Positions 41,862 to 51,145 of a DNA stretch of 64,000 nt are shown piece after piece (the stretch's first letter is position 1; each line of letters opens with the position of its first letter). A model generated the notes under the pieces. The model made no database searches. It saw only the letters and a program-made list of their open reading frames with translations, and was not told the origin of the DNA. Made by a program: the position numbers and the translations under genes. Origin of the DNA: Clostridia bacterium (GTDB lineage: Bacteria > Bacillota > Clostridia > Christensenellales > Borkfalkiaceae). The DNA lies in the NCBI GenBank assembly GCA_017468085.1, contig JAFUJR010000015.1, forward strand, positions 1-64,000, written 5' to 3'.

Positions 41862-43691
41862 ATGAAAACTTATACGGGTCAATCCCTGCGCGAAATGTAT
41901 TTGAACTTCTTTAAGGAACGCGGACACAAGGTTATCCCTTCCGCTTCTCTTATCCCCGAAAACGACCCCACCGTCCTCTTTACGACGGCGGGTATGCACC
42001 CCCTCGTGCCTTACCTGCTCGGTGAAAAACACCCTGCGGGCACGCGCCTTACCGACGTGCAGAAGTGCGTGCGTACGGGCGATATCGACGACGTTGGCGA
42101 CGAACGCCATTGTACGTTTTTTGAAATGCTCGGCAACTGGTCGCTCGGCGATTATTTCAAGGAAGAAATGATTCCTTGGAGCTATGAATTTTTGACGGGC
42201 GAGGACTACCTCGGTATTCCGTCCGACAAAATTGCCGTTACCGTCTTTGGCGGCGACGAAACCCTGCCTTGCGACAACGAGGCGGCGGAGCTTTGGGAAA
42301 AAGCGGGCATCAAAAAGGAAAATATCTATTTCATGCCCCGTGAAAATAACTGGTGGGGACCTGCGGGCTTGACCGGCCCTTGCGGTACGGACACGGAAAT
42401 GTTCGTTATCCGTAAGCCGAAATGCTCGCCTACCTGCAACCCTGATTGCAACTGCGGCGCGTTCCTCGAAATTTGGAACGACGTATTCATGCGCTTTAAC
42501 AAGCAAGCGGACGGCACTTACACCGAGCTTTCGCAAAAGAACGTGGACACGGGTATGGGCTTAGAGCGCGCGCTTTGCGTTTTGAACGGCAAGTCCAGCG
42601 TATACGAAACGGACATTTTTGAGGGTGCGATTGAAAAGATTTCTCAGCTTACGGGCAAGACCTACGGCGAAAGCGAGGAAGTAACCAAGTCTTTCCGCGT
42701 ACTCCTTGACCATACGCGCACGGCGACCTTTATGCTCGGCGACGAAAAGGGTATCGTGCCTTCCAACACCGACCAAGGTTATATTTTGCGCCGTATTATC
42801 CGCCGCGCCGTTCGTTACGGAAGAAAAATCGATTTGCCTGAGGGCAGTCTTGCCAAGATTTCCGAAGCGTTCATCGAATATTACAAGAACGTATATCCCG
42901 AACTGAATATCAACCGCGAAAAGATTGCGGACGAGCTTATTAAGGAAGAAACCAAATTCAACAAGACCTTACAGCAGGGCTTGAAGGAATTTGAAAAATG
43001 CATCAACGGCATCGAGCGCAAAAACGCGTTTATGTCGCAGAAAGACCCCAACTACGTACCCGAAAAGGTAATTAACGGTAAGCAGGCGTTCCATTTGTAC
43101 GACACCTACGGCTTCCCCGTGGAAATCACGGACGAAATGGCGAAAGAACGCGGTTACGGCGTGGATTTGGACGGCTATAAAGCGGCGTTTGAAGAACACC
43201 AAAGCAAGAGTAAGGCAGGCAGCGAGCAGAAATTTGCGTGCGGTCTTGCCGACCACAAGGAAGCGACGACGGCGCTCCACACAGCGACCCACCTTTTGCA
43301 CGCGGCTTTGAAGAAGGTTTGCTCGCCCGACGTCAACCAAAAAGGCTCGAACATCACCGAAGAAAGATTGCGTTTCGACTTCAATCTTCCCCAGCCTATG
43401 ACGCCCGAACAAATCAAAGCGGTAGAGGATTTGGTGAACGAGGTCATCGCAAAGGATATTCCCGTCGTGATGAAGGAGTTGACGTTGGAGGAAGCGAAAG
43501 CGGAAGGCTTTACGGGCTTGTTTGAAAGCAAGTACGGCGAGGTGGTAAAAACCTACACCATCGGTGATTTTTCCAAGGAAATCTGCGGCGGCCCGCACGT
43601 GGAAAGCACGGGTAAGCTCGGTAAATTCAAAATTCAAAAAGAACAGAGCTGCGGCAGCGGTATCCGCCGTATTAAAGCGGTTTTGCAATAA
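41862..43691 (+). CDS. alaS: Alanyl-tRNA synthetase lacking the C-Ala domain
   Basis: This class II synthetase charges tRNA-Ala. The catalytic domain is clear (MYLNFFKERGHKVIPSASLIP, HCTFFEMLGNWSLGDYFK, NTDQGYILRRIIRRAVRYG). The editing domain has HTATHLLHAAL and the CGGPHV zinc site near residues 575-590. The protein stops right after the editing domain at 609 residues, whereas typical bacterial AlaRS runs to about 870 with a coiled-coil and C-Ala domain. An extra Cys-rich loop (CSPTCNPDCNCGAF) sits in the catalytic part. No C-Ala sequence is found in any frame downstream. A short AlaRS is known in some reduced or divergent lineages. Confidence 0.93.
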   Translation: MKTYTGQSLREMYLNFFKERGHKVIPSASLIPENDPTVLFTTAGMHPLVPYLLGEKHPAGTRLTDVQKCVRTGDIDDVGDERHCTFFEMLGNWSLGDYFKEEMIPWSYEFLTGEDYLGIPSDKIAVTVFGGDETLPCDNEAAELWEKAGIKKENIYFMPRENNWWGPAGLTGPCGTDTEMFVIRKPKCSPTCNPDCNCGAFLEIWNDVFMRFNKQADGTYTELSQKNVDTGMGLERALCVLNGKSSVYETDIFEGAIEKISQLTGKTYGESEEVTKSFRVLLDHTRTATFMLGDEKGIVPSNTDQGYILRRIIRRAVRYGRKIDLPEGSLAKISEAFIEYYKNVYPELNINREKIADELIKEETKFNKTLQQGLKEFEKCINGIERKNAFMSQKDPNYVPEKVINGKQAFHLYDTYGFPVEITDEMAKERGYGVDLDGYKAAFEEHQSKSKAGSEQKFACGLADHKEATTALHTATHLLHAALKKVCSPDVNQKGSNITEERLRFDFNLPQPMTPEQIKAVEDLVNEVIAKDIPVVMKELTLEEAKAEGFTGLFESKYGEVVKTYTIGDFSKEICGGPHVESTGKLGKFKIQKEQSCGSGIRRIKAVLQ

Positions 43692-43698
43692 AATGAAA

Positions 43699-43717
43699 GG
43701 GGCAGGTACGCGATGAA
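43699..43717 (+). repeat. Dispersed motif, variant copy 5
   Basis: GGGGCAGGTACGCGATGAA is a variant of the motif. The ATG within it is the start codon of the gene at 43713, and the GGGG is positioned like a ribosome site. Confidence 0.5.
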
Positions 43718-44084
43718 CGAGCTTTCCAGCGCGGAAGAGATAAAAAAATTAACCGCGCCGATAATCGAAAAAGGGTTTTCGTTTGAATACTTTTACGAGA
43801 AAGGCGGAGATAGTAGCTGCGTGTATATTTGCCGTTTTAGAAAGGGCAGAGATTTTTGGGATTGGCGCGAGGTTTCCGGTGGGAACGAAATCAATATCGT
43901 TGCTTACGTAAACAGCGGATACGTTTTCCCGTCCTTAAAATATCTGTATAAAAAAGAGCACCGTGCCTTTTGGCTTAAGCACTTATTCAAAAAGGCGACG
44001 GTTGCCGAGCGCAGAGCGTTTGTGGCAGACTTGCTTTTAAACGAACTGCAAAAGCCCGATTTTTTCGGGATAAAGCTTGGATAA
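43713..44084 (+). CDS. Hypothetical protein
   Basis: This 123-residue soluble protein is unrecognised. It has an aromatic-rich beta segment (CVYICRFRKGRDFWDWREVSGGNEINIVAYV) and a basic helical C-terminus. It follows alaS by 21 bases and may be co-transcribed. A large terminator follows. Confidence 0.65.
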   Translation: MNELSSAEEIKKLTAPIIEKGFSFEYFYEKGGDSSCVYICRFRKGRDFWDWREVSGGNEINIVAYVNSGYVFPSLKYLYKKEHRAFWLKHLFKKATVAERRAFVADLLLNELQKPDFFGIKLG

Positions 44085-44091
44085 ACGATAC

Positions 44092-44170
44092 AAAAACGGA
44101 GCGTGAAATGAAGTGAACCCCAAAGTTTAGACAAACTTTTGGGGTGCATATCAAAATCGCTCCGTTTTTT
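44092..44170 (+). terminator. Nested hairpin terminator
   Basis: The outer arms AAAAACGGAGCG (44092-44103) and CGCTCCGTTTTTT (44158-44170) pair. Inside them, ACCCCAAAGTTT and AAACTTTTGGGGT form a second strong hairpin. The terminal AAAACGGAG/CTCCGTTTT arms recall the ends of the 130-bp repeat family. Confidence 0.82.
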
Positions 44171-44221
44171 CTTTTAAGAAAAAAAGTTTGTTAAAACGGG
44201 TTGAAATTTTAAAGGAAAGTA

Positions 44222-44250
44222 TTGCAATCGTAAAAAAAGTGTGCTACAAT
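44222..44250 (+). promoter_or_regulatory. Promoter of the M6-like protease gene
   Basis: TTGCAA (44222-44227), a 17-base spacer and TACAAT (44245-44250), with TG in the TGCTACAAT context. Confidence 0.7.
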
Positions 44251-44320
44251 ATGGTAACCTTGCAGACGGCGTATTGCCTTTCCGCTCGAAAGAAAACGCA
44301 ATACGAAAAAGGAGAAATAT

Positions 44321-46615
44321 ATGAAGAAAAAATTGATAGCTTTATTATCCGTTTTAGCCCTTTCGCTGTCGTTGTCGGCTTGCAGCTTCGGCGGACTGGA
44401 TATTTTCGGCTCGAATACGGGCGATACGTCCGTTGAGGATACGAATAGCGGGACGGACGGCTCGGACGCCTCGGGCGGGGAAACGGACGAGTATTTATAC
44501 ACCGCCTTTACCGCGACGGAAAAGAAAACCTTTAACGATAGGTTCGGTTTCGTTATTCCGTTCGTAGCGAATAACGAATATTACGTAGAAGATTGCACGG
44601 CGGAGTATTCCCATTATTACGACGCGTACGTGAATTTTTACACCGTCGGCAATACGCAAGCGGAGTTCAACGCTTATAAAGCGTTGTTCAGCGCGGCAAA
44701 CGGATATACCTTCGTCGAGGAATACGAGGACGACTACGGCGATACCTGCTACGTATACGGCAAGGGCGACGTGTACGTGGATATGTCTTACTACGCATAC
44801 GAAGGGGATAACTGGATTGACGTTTATGTTTACATAGAAGCAACGGGTTCGGGCGGTAATTCTGGCACGGATTTCACCGCGGCGGAAAAGGCGCTCTTTA
44901 CCCAGAAATTCGGCTTCGTCATTCCTTTCCTTACAAGTGAAGAATATTACGTAGAAGAATACAGCGAATATTACGCGGACACGGACGAAACGGAAACGGG
45001 CGTCAATTACTATACCTTTGGCAACACGCAAGTGGAATTCGACGCTTATAAGGCGTTGTTCAGCACGGCAAACGGCTATACTTACGACGGCACGGAAAAG
45101 GACGATTACGGCGATTCTTGGTATTATTACAGCAAAGACGGCCATTACGTAGACATGACCTATTATTACTACGACGGCGAATACGTGATGGATTTGTACG
45201 TATACGACCTTTACGACGGCGATTTGACGGGCGGTTCAAGTAGCGGCGGAAACCAAGGCGGCACGACGGACGTAAACCTTATTACGAACGCAGGCAAGGG
45301 CTTGCCCACGGACGCGGACGGCGTGTACGACGTGGATTTTACCAAAGCGACCTACGTTAAGAACGTAACGGAGCAAGGCTATTATATCGACGGTTGTCCC
45401 ACGGTGGGCAGCCCGAAGGTGCTTGTAATTCCCGTAGAATTCAGCGATTGCACGGCGGCGAGCAAGGGATATTCTATCGACAAAATCAAAGCGGCGTTTG
45501 AAAAGGGCGGCAAGACGGATTATTTCTCCGTTTACGATTATTATTATCAATCGAGCTACGGCGCGCTGGATTTGGATATCACGGTGCTTGACAACTGGTT
45601 TATGCCGAGCAATACGAGTACGTATTACGAAACGGCAACGATTGATTATTACGGAGAGCAAACGGAAGCAGGCGACCAAATGGTTATGGACGAGGCGCTT
45701 GCGTACCTTGACGGACAGGGCTGGGATTTGTCGGAGTTCGATTCGGACGGCAATGGCGTTATCGACGCGGTTGTTTTAGTTACCACGTTGGAAATCAACA
45801 GTGAAGTTACCTATTATTGGGCGTACAGATATTGGAATATCTATACGGACGGCGACGGGTATTATTACGAATACGACGGCGTTTCCGCAAACGATTATCT
45901 GTGGGCGCCTTACCAATTCTTATATGAAACCTACGACGAGCAAGGGTATACGGTATACGACGAAAACGTGATGAATACCTACACCTTTATCCACGAATTC
46001 GGGCACGTGCTCGGCGCGGACGACTATTACGACACCTCGTATTCCAGCGATTACGGCCCTATGCAAGGGTGCGATATTATGGACGGCATGTCGGGCGACC
46101 ACAACGCCTACACCAAATTTAATTACGGGTGGTTGACTTCCTCCCGTCTTGTCGTTGCAGAGGAGAGCGTTACGCTTACGCTGGAAGCCTTCCATAAGAA
46201 CGGCGACACGATCATCATTGCCAACAACTGGGACGATACGCTTGGCGCGTACCAAGAATATTACGTCCTCGTCTATTATAAGAGCGTAGGCTTAAACGAC
46301 GAGGCGCTCGACGCGCATTACTTTGCGCGCGGCGGCGTGGTGGTATATCACGTAAACGCTTCGCTGTACAGCGAGGACTACGACGGCACGACCTATTACG
46401 ACGTATATAACAACAACACCGACGCTTCGGACGAGAACGGCACTTACGACAACCTCATTGAATACGTAAAATCGGCAAACGATACGTTTACGTACGTAGA
46501 GGGGGATACGTTGCCTACCGACTTGACGGACGATAACGGCAACTCGCTTGCGTACAACTTCGTTGTAGATAGCGTTACGGACGACGCCGTAACGATTACT
46601 TTTACAAAAAAATAA
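44321..46615 (+). CDS. Secreted lipoprotein metalloprotease, M6-like, with tandem N-terminal repeats
   Basis: This 764-residue protein begins with a lipoprotein signal ending LSAC (Cys21). Two tandem repeats of about 110 residues follow, at about 62-170 and 185-300. Each starts FTA(T/A)EK and contains FGFVIPF and a Tyr/Asp-rich strand pattern. The catalytic domain starts around residue 340 (PKVLVIPVEFSDC) and has HEFGHVLGADDYY with H558, E559 and H562, the HExxHxxGxxD zinc site of M6-type (immune inhibitor A-like) peptidases. DIMDGMSG is the expected downstream Met region. It is very acidic and Tyr-rich, acts outside the cell, and its substrate is unknown. Confidence 0.85.
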   Translation: MKKKLIALLSVLALSLSLSACSFGGLDIFGSNTGDTSVEDTNSGTDGSDASGGETDEYLYTAFTATEKKTFNDRFGFVIPFVANNEYYVEDCTAEYSHYYDAYVNFYTVGNTQAEFNAYKALFSAANGYTFVEEYEDDYGDTCYVYGKGDVYVDMSYYAYEGDNWIDVYVYIEATGSGGNSGTDFTAAEKALFTQKFGFVIPFLTSEEYYVEEYSEYYADTDETETGVNYYTFGNTQVEFDAYKALFSTANGYTYDGTEKDDYGDSWYYYSKDGHYVDMTYYYYDGEYVMDLYVYDLYDGDLTGGSSSGGNQGGTTDVNLITNAGKGLPTDADGVYDVDFTKATYVKNVTEQGYYIDGCPTVGSPKVLVIPVEFSDCTAASKGYSIDKIKAAFEKGGKTDYFSVYDYYYQSSYGALDLDITVLDNWFMPSNTSTYYETATIDYYGEQTEAGDQMVMDEALAYLDGQGWDLSEFDSDGNGVIDAVVLVTTLEINSEVTYYWAYRYWNIYTDGDGYYYEYDGVSANDYLWAPYQFLYETYDEQGYTVYDENVMNTYTFIHEFGHVLGADDYYDTSYSSDYGPMQGCDIMDGMSGDHNAYTKFNYGWLTSSRLVVAEESVTLTLEAFHKNGDTIIIANNWDDTLGAYQEYYVLVYYKSVGLNDEALDAHYFARGGVVVYHVNASLYSEDYDGTTYYDVYNNNTDASDENGTYDNLIEYVKSANDTFTYVEGDTLPTDLTDDNGNSLAYNFVVDSVTDDAVTITFTKK

Positions 46616-46738
46616 GAGATAAAAAAACCAACCGCGCGGGATTTTATATTCGGCGCGGTTTGTACGGGGTTTTACTTAAAAAAGTTTCAAAATACGTCAA
46701 CTTTTTTCTTAAATAGTATAGATTTATTTGGAATAATG

Positions 46739-46747
46739 TGCTATAAT
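46739..46747 (+). promoter_or_regulatory. Extended -10 promoter of the pyrH operon
   Basis: TGCTATAAT is an extended -10 element. No clear -35 is seen at the right distance, which is normal for this promoter class. The leader to the pyrH start at 46816 carries a GGAGGG ribosome site. Confidence 0.65.
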
Positions 46748-46815
46748 AGGTAAAATGACTTACTGTGGGCATTTTTAAGGATACAAAAAATAAATTTTTT
46801 GGAGGGCGGCGCAAC

Positions 46816-47523
46816 ATGCAACCTAAATACAAAAGAGTATTGTTAAAGCTTTCGGGCGAGGCCTTGGCGGGCGACCAAAAATTCGGTTTAAATCACGAGG
46901 TTATCGAGCCCGTCGTAAAGCAGATCGTAGAAATTCATAAGATGGGCGTACAAGTGGGCTTGGTCATCGGCGGCGGCAACTTCTGGCGCGGACGTCAAGG
47001 CACGAAAATGGACCGTTCCACGGCAGACCAAATGGGTATGTTGGCTACCGTTATGAATTCGCTTGCGATGATGGACGCCATCGAACAGCACGGCGTGCCC
47101 GTACGCGTGCAGACGGCGCTGAATATGATTTCGCTTGCAGAACCCCTCATTATGCGCAAGGCGCTCCGTCATTTCGAAATGGGCAGAGTGGTCATCTTTG
47201 CGTGCGGTACGGGACATCCTTATTGCTCCACAGACACGGCGGCGGCGCTTCGCGCTTGCGAGATTAACGCGGACGTATTGCTGATGGCGAAGAACGTAGA
47301 CGGCATTTACGATTCCGACCCCAAAACCAACCCCAACGCGAAGAAGTACGACGAACTCCGTTATGCCGACATCATCAACCGCGATTTGAAGGTGATAGAC
47401 TTCACGGCGGCGACGATGTGTATGGAAAACGGCGTGCCTACTTTAGCGTTTGGCTTGAACGAGGAAAATTCGCTCGTGCGCGCGGTGTGCGGCGAACAGC
47501 TCGGTACGATTATCAAAGTGTAA
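46816..47523 (+). CDS. pyrH: UMP kinase
   Basis: This 235-residue amino-acid-kinase-fold enzyme phosphorylates UMP to UDP. Motifs are KRVLLKLSGEALAG at the N-terminus, VGLVIGGGNFWRGR, the NALTVMNSLAMMDAIE-like helix, and MAKNVDGIYDSDPK. The start at 46816 is chosen because GGAGGG lies about 10 bases ahead and the conserved N-terminus begins there. It leads the conserved order pyrH-frr-uppS-cdsA-dxr-rseP. Confidence 0.97.
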   Translation: MQPKYKRVLLKLSGEALAGDQKFGLNHEVIEPVVKQIVEIHKMGVQVGLVIGGGNFWRGRQGTKMDRSTADQMGMLATVMNSLAMMDAIEQHGVPVRVQTALNMISLAEPLIMRKALRHFEMGRVVIFACGTGHPYCSTDTAAALRACEINADVLLMAKNVDGIYDSDPKTNPNAKKYDELRYADIINRDLKVIDFTAATMCMENGVPTLAFGLNEENSLVRAVCGEQLGTIIKV

Positions 47524-47585
47524 AATCCGTCGAAAAATTCGGCGTTGAAATTGAGAATAAAAAAGACAGCGAAAGGAGAAATATT

Positions 47586-48158
47586 ATGATTGAAAACGAA
47601 AAGATTGAAGAGATGATGATGGAGCTTGAAGAAAAGTGTGAAAATACCATTGCGGCTTTGGAAAGAGATTACGGCGCGATCCGTACGGGCAGAGCAAACC
47701 CCCGCATCCTCGACAGATTGGAAGTAGAGGCTTACGGCGGTATGAGCAAACTCATCGAGCTTGGCAACGTTTCCGCGCTCGACGCGAAATGTTTGCAAAT
47801 CAGTCTTTGGGATAAATCCCTTTTGAAAGCGGTTGAAAAGGCGATTTTGCAATCGAATATCGGTCTGAATCCTTCCAACGACGGCAACGTGATCCGTTTG
47901 GTGTTCCCCGATATGACGGAAGAACGCCGCCGCGAGCTTGTAAAGCAGGCGAAGAAAATGGGTGAAGAAAGTAAGGTAGCCGTTCGTAACCACCGCCGTG
48001 ATGCAATGGACGTCATCAAGAAGATGAAGACGGCGAAGGAGCTTTCCGAGGATGAAGCGGCAGGCTGTGAAGCGGACGTTGAAAAGATGATTTCCGGTTA
48101 TATGACCAAGTTAGAAGCGGTGATTTCCGCAAAAGAAAAAGAGCTTCTCACCGTTTAA
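47586..48158 (+). CDS. frr: Ribosome recycling factor
   Basis: This 190-residue protein splits post-termination ribosomes together with EF-G. The family pattern is complete: LERDYGAIRTGRANPRILDRLEVEAYG, WDKSLLKAVEKAILQSNIGLNP, LTEERRRELVKQAKKMGEESKVAVRNHRRDA. The start at 47586 has AAAGGAG ahead. It is co-transcribed with pyrH. Confidence 0.97.
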   Translation: MIENEKIEEMMMELEEKCENTIAALERDYGAIRTGRANPRILDRLEVEAYGGMSKLIELGNVSALDAKCLQISLWDKSLLKAVEKAILQSNIGLNPSNDGNVIRLVFPDMTEERRRELVKQAKKMGEESKVAVRNHRRDAMDVIKKMKTAKELSEDEAAGCEADVEKMISGYMTKLEAVISAKEKELLTV

Positions 48159-48177
48159 TTTTTTAGAGGTTTCCACT

Positions 48178-48906
48178 GTGGCTATGGAGAAAAATATCAT
48201 CACCGAGGAGACGCGTATTCCTCGCCATATCGCCATTATTATGGACGGAAACGGGCGTTGGGCAAAGAAGCGTCTGTTGCCCCGTTCCGTTGGGCATAAA
48301 AACGGTATGGAGCGCATGATAGGCTTGATGGAGCACGCTTTTGACTTGGGCGTGAGCTATATCACGGTCTACGCGCTCTCCACCGAGAATTTAAAGCGCC
48401 CGAAAGAGGAGTTGGACGGTTTGTTCGGCTTGATTCGCAATCATTTCAAGGAATACATGAAACGCGTCTGCGAAAGGGGCGTTCGGTTGCGCGTGGTGGG
48501 GAATTTACCCTTGCTTCCCGAGGATATACAGAGAATTTTGCACGAATCGGAGGCGGAAACGGCGCATTTTGAGGGAAAGGGTATTAACGTTGCCTTGGCT
48601 TACGGTGCGCGCGACGAAATCGTAAACGCTGTCAATAAGGCGATAGCGCTGGGCGAAAAGGTAACGGAAGAAAGTTTTGCCCGCCTTTTATACACCGCAG
48701 ACTCGCCCGACCCGGATTTGATTATCCGCACGGGCAAAGAGGTTCGGCTTTCTAATTTTCTTTTATACCAAGCGGCGTATTCCGAGTTGTATTTTTCGGA
48801 GAAGATGTTCCCCGAATTTTCGGACAAGGATTTAGATAAGGCGATTGTGGAATTTTCTCGCCGTACCCGCCGTTTCGGGAAGACGGACGAGCAGTTACAA
48901 GAATAA
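48178..48906 (+). CDS. uppS: Isoprenyl (undecaprenyl-diphosphate) transferase
   Basis: This 242-residue cis-prenyltransferase makes undecaprenyl diphosphate for cell-wall synthesis. Motifs are HIAIIMDGNGRWAKKR with the catalytic Asp, GHKNGMER, YALSTENLKRPKEE, and RTGKEVRLSNFLLYQAAYSELYF. Translation probably begins at GTG 48178, where AGAGGT is 7 bases ahead, rather than at the ATG at 48184. Confidence 0.96.
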   Translation: MAMEKNIITEETRIPRHIAIIMDGNGRWAKKRLLPRSVGHKNGMERMIGLMEHAFDLGVSYITVYALSTENLKRPKEELDGLFGLIRNHFKEYMKRVCERGVRLRVVGNLPLLPEDIQRILHESEAETAHFEGKGINVALAYGARDEIVNAVNKAIALGEKVTEESFARLLYTADSPDPDLIIRTGKEVRLSNFLLYQAAYSELYFSEKMFPEFSDKDLDKAIVEFSRRTRRFGKTDEQLQE

Positions 48907-48964
48907 TTTTTTTCGTTTTTACGGTAAGTAAAAGTGAAAAGCAAAAGTGAAAAAGTAAGAAGAT

Positions 48965-48983
48965 GGGGGCAGGTACGCGATGA
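48965..48983 (+). repeat. Dispersed motif, variant copy 6
   Basis: GGGGGCAGGTACGCGATGAA lies between uppS and cdsA, about 50 bases before the cdsA start. It is nearly identical to the copy before the gene at 43713. Confidence 0.5.
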
Positions 48984-49031
48984 AATTAAAAACGCGCCAA
49001 ACCAACTATCTTTTACGGAGGCAAAAGAGGT

Positions 49032-49949
49032 ATGTTAAAACGCTTGCTTACGGGCACTTGCTATATTTTGGTGTTGGCGGTATGTTACTGCTTAAAAATT
49101 TTCGTTCCGCAACCCTACGGCGATTTTTGTTTTGACGCGCTGATCTATGCGTTTGCCATTATCGGCACGTTTGAAATGTTACGCGCGGTCAAGGATAAAA
49201 TCACGAAGGTAGAAAAGGGGCTTGTGTGGGCGTTTGCTATCGCGGCGATCCCCGTTTGCGCAATCAGTGAAGTATATCTGCAAAAATACGGCGGCGGTAT
49301 CACCGCTACGGCGGCGGTGTTTATGGCGTTTGTAATGGCGCTGTTTATCGCGTTTATCGCCAACCATGAAAAGATGAGCTTGGAAAGTTTTGGCGTTTCG
49401 CTCGTTTCCGCTATCTATCCTACCGTATTGCTTTGCGCGATGGTGCTTATCAACCACGTGGATATCAATGGCGCGGCGGTAAAGGATTTTGCGCTCGATT
49501 CCCGTCTTGCCATTTTGCTCGTGTTTTATCTTTCCCCTTGGGTGGATTCGATTGCTTACGTATTCGGGTTCTGCTTCAAAAAATATTTTCCCAAGAAGAT
49601 GGCGCCCAAGCTCAGCCCCAATAAGACGGTTATCGGTTGCGTAGGCAGCTTCGTTGGCGGCGCGGTAGGCGCGGCGAGCCTGTATTTCCTGTACAATATG
49701 CCCGTTTTGGCGGGCTCTTACGCTCAAATGTATATTTGGTTGCCCGTATATATGGTCATCGGTTTGATCGTTACCGTAGCGGTTATTTTGGGCGATCTCG
49801 TAGAAAGCTGTATTAAGCGCAAGGCAGGCATTAAGGATATGGGCAATCTTATCCCCGGCCACGGCGGTATTTTGGACAGAATTGACAGCGCGCTGTTTGC
49901 AACGGTTGCCATTTACGTGTGCTTCCTTATTATTCGTCTTATCGTATAA
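49032..49949 (+). CDS. cdsA: Phosphatidate cytidylyltransferase
   Basis: This 305-residue polytopic membrane enzyme makes CDP-diacylglycerol for phospholipid synthesis. The C-terminal signature is present: KLSPNKTVIGCVGSFVGG followed by GDLVESCIKRKAGIKDMGNLIPGHGGILDRIDSAL. About eight hydrophobic segments are seen. It follows uppS by 125 bases within the conserved cluster. Confidence 0.96.
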   Translation: MLKRLLTGTCYILVLAVCYCLKIFVPQPYGDFCFDALIYAFAIIGTFEMLRAVKDKITKVEKGLVWAFAIAAIPVCAISEVYLQKYGGGITATAAVFMAFVMALFIAFIANHEKMSLESFGVSLVSAIYPTVLLCAMVLINHVDINGAAVKDFALDSRLAILLVFYLSPWVDSIAYVFGFCFKKYFPKKMAPKLSPNKTVIGCVGSFVGGAVGAASLYFLYNMPVLAGSYAQMYIWLPVYMVIGLIVTVAVILGDLVESCIKRKAGIKDMGNLIPGHGGILDRIDSALFATVAIYVCFLIIRLIV

Positions 49950-49964
49950 CGGAGAAAATTCGTA

Positions 49965-51116
49965 GTGAAAAGCATTTCTTTAATCGGCTCGACGGGTTCG
50001 ATTGGCAGGCAGGTCTGCTCGGTTGTGCGCCGTCATTCCGATAAATTTAAAATCAAAAGCATCGTGGCGAACGCATCGGCGGACTTGTTCTTAGAACAGG
50101 TCCGCGAGTTCATGCCCGATTATGCCGCGCTTGCGGACGAGGAGGCGGGTAAGCGGATAGCCGACCAAATCCCCGCGGGCGTGAAATTCGGTTACGGCGA
50201 AAAGGCGGCGGAGGAGGCGATCTCTTACGGCGACGTGGCGTTCGTGGCGGCAACGGGCTTTGCAGGCTTGAAATACAGTTTAAAAGCAACCGAACTTAAA
50301 AAGCCCATCGCGCTTGCCAACAAGGAAACCTTGGTGTGCGGCGGCGAGCTTGTTATGGGCAAAATCAAGGGGGCAGGTATCGATTTAATGCCCGTAGACA
50401 GCGAACATTCCGCCTTGTGGCAGGCGTTAAATTTTAAGGCGAATTCTCCGTTTAGCAGATTGATTATCACGGCGAGCGGCGGTCCGTTCTACGGCTATAC
50501 GGAGGAGCAGTTACAAGCCGTTACGCCCGCTTCTGCGCTTAAGCACCCCACTTGGCAGATGGGCGCGAAAATCACGATTGATAGCGCAACCTTGCTCAAT
50601 AAGGGGTTTGAGGTCATCGAGGCAATGTGGCTGTACGACGCGCCTTTAAATAAAATTCATACCGTCGTTCAACCCGAAAGTATTATCCACTCTATGGTCG
50701 AATTTGACGACGGCGGTATCATGGCGCAAATGAGCTACCCGACGATGGAATTGCCGATTCAGCTTGCGCTCACGTATCCCGACAGATTGGATTGTGGGTT
50801 GAAGCCTCTCGATTTTGAGGCGCTTGGCGCAATTCGTTTTTTGCCTTTGGAAAGGAAGCGGTTTGCTTGCTACGACTTAGCGCTGACGGCGGCAGAGCTT
50901 GGGGACAACTATCCTTGCGCTTTGAACGGCGCGGGCGAGGTGGCGGTGCGCGCCTTTTTGGACGGGCGGATAGCCTTCACGGAAATTGCAAAAACTATTG
51001 CGGACGCCTTGGAAAAGACCGAGCGCGTAAAAGCGGAAAGCTACGATATTTTAAAACACACGGACGCGCAAGCGCGCAAGTATGCGCAAGCGTTCGTGCA
51101 TAAATACGGAAAATAA
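49965..51116 (+). CDS. dxr: 1-deoxy-D-xylulose-5-phosphate reductoisomerase
   Basis: This 383-residue enzyme converts DXP to methylerythritol 4-phosphate in the MEP isoprenoid pathway, using NADPH. Landmarks are the nucleotide-binding SLIGSTGSIGRQ, NKETLVCGGELVM, PVDSEHSALWQAL, ASGGPFYG and HPTWQMGAKITIDSATLLNKG. Translation starts at GTG 49965 with GGAGAA ahead. It supplies precursors for UppS upstream. Confidence 0.97.
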   Translation: MKSISLIGSTGSIGRQVCSVVRRHSDKFKIKSIVANASADLFLEQVREFMPDYAALADEEAGKRIADQIPAGVKFGYGEKAAEEAISYGDVAFVAATGFAGLKYSLKATELKKPIALANKETLVCGGELVMGKIKGAGIDLMPVDSEHSALWQALNFKANSPFSRLIITASGGPFYGYTEEQLQAVTPASALKHPTWQMGAKITIDSATLLNKGFEVIEAMWLYDAPLNKIHTVVQPESIIHSMVEFDDGGIMAQMSYPTMELPIQLALTYPDRLDCGLKPLDFEALGAIRFLPLERKRFACYDLALTAAELGDNYPCALNGAGEVAVRAFLDGRIAFTEIAKTIADALEKTERVKAESYDILKHTDAQARKYAQAFVHKYGK

Positions 51117-51145
51117 AACGTACATATAGTGTTGGGAGAAAAAAC

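Noticed and set aside
43692..44100. C-Ala domain encoded separately or after a frameshift in alaS
   Set aside because: The next gene (43713-44084) shows no C-Ala-like pattern, and no other frame carries such a sequence.
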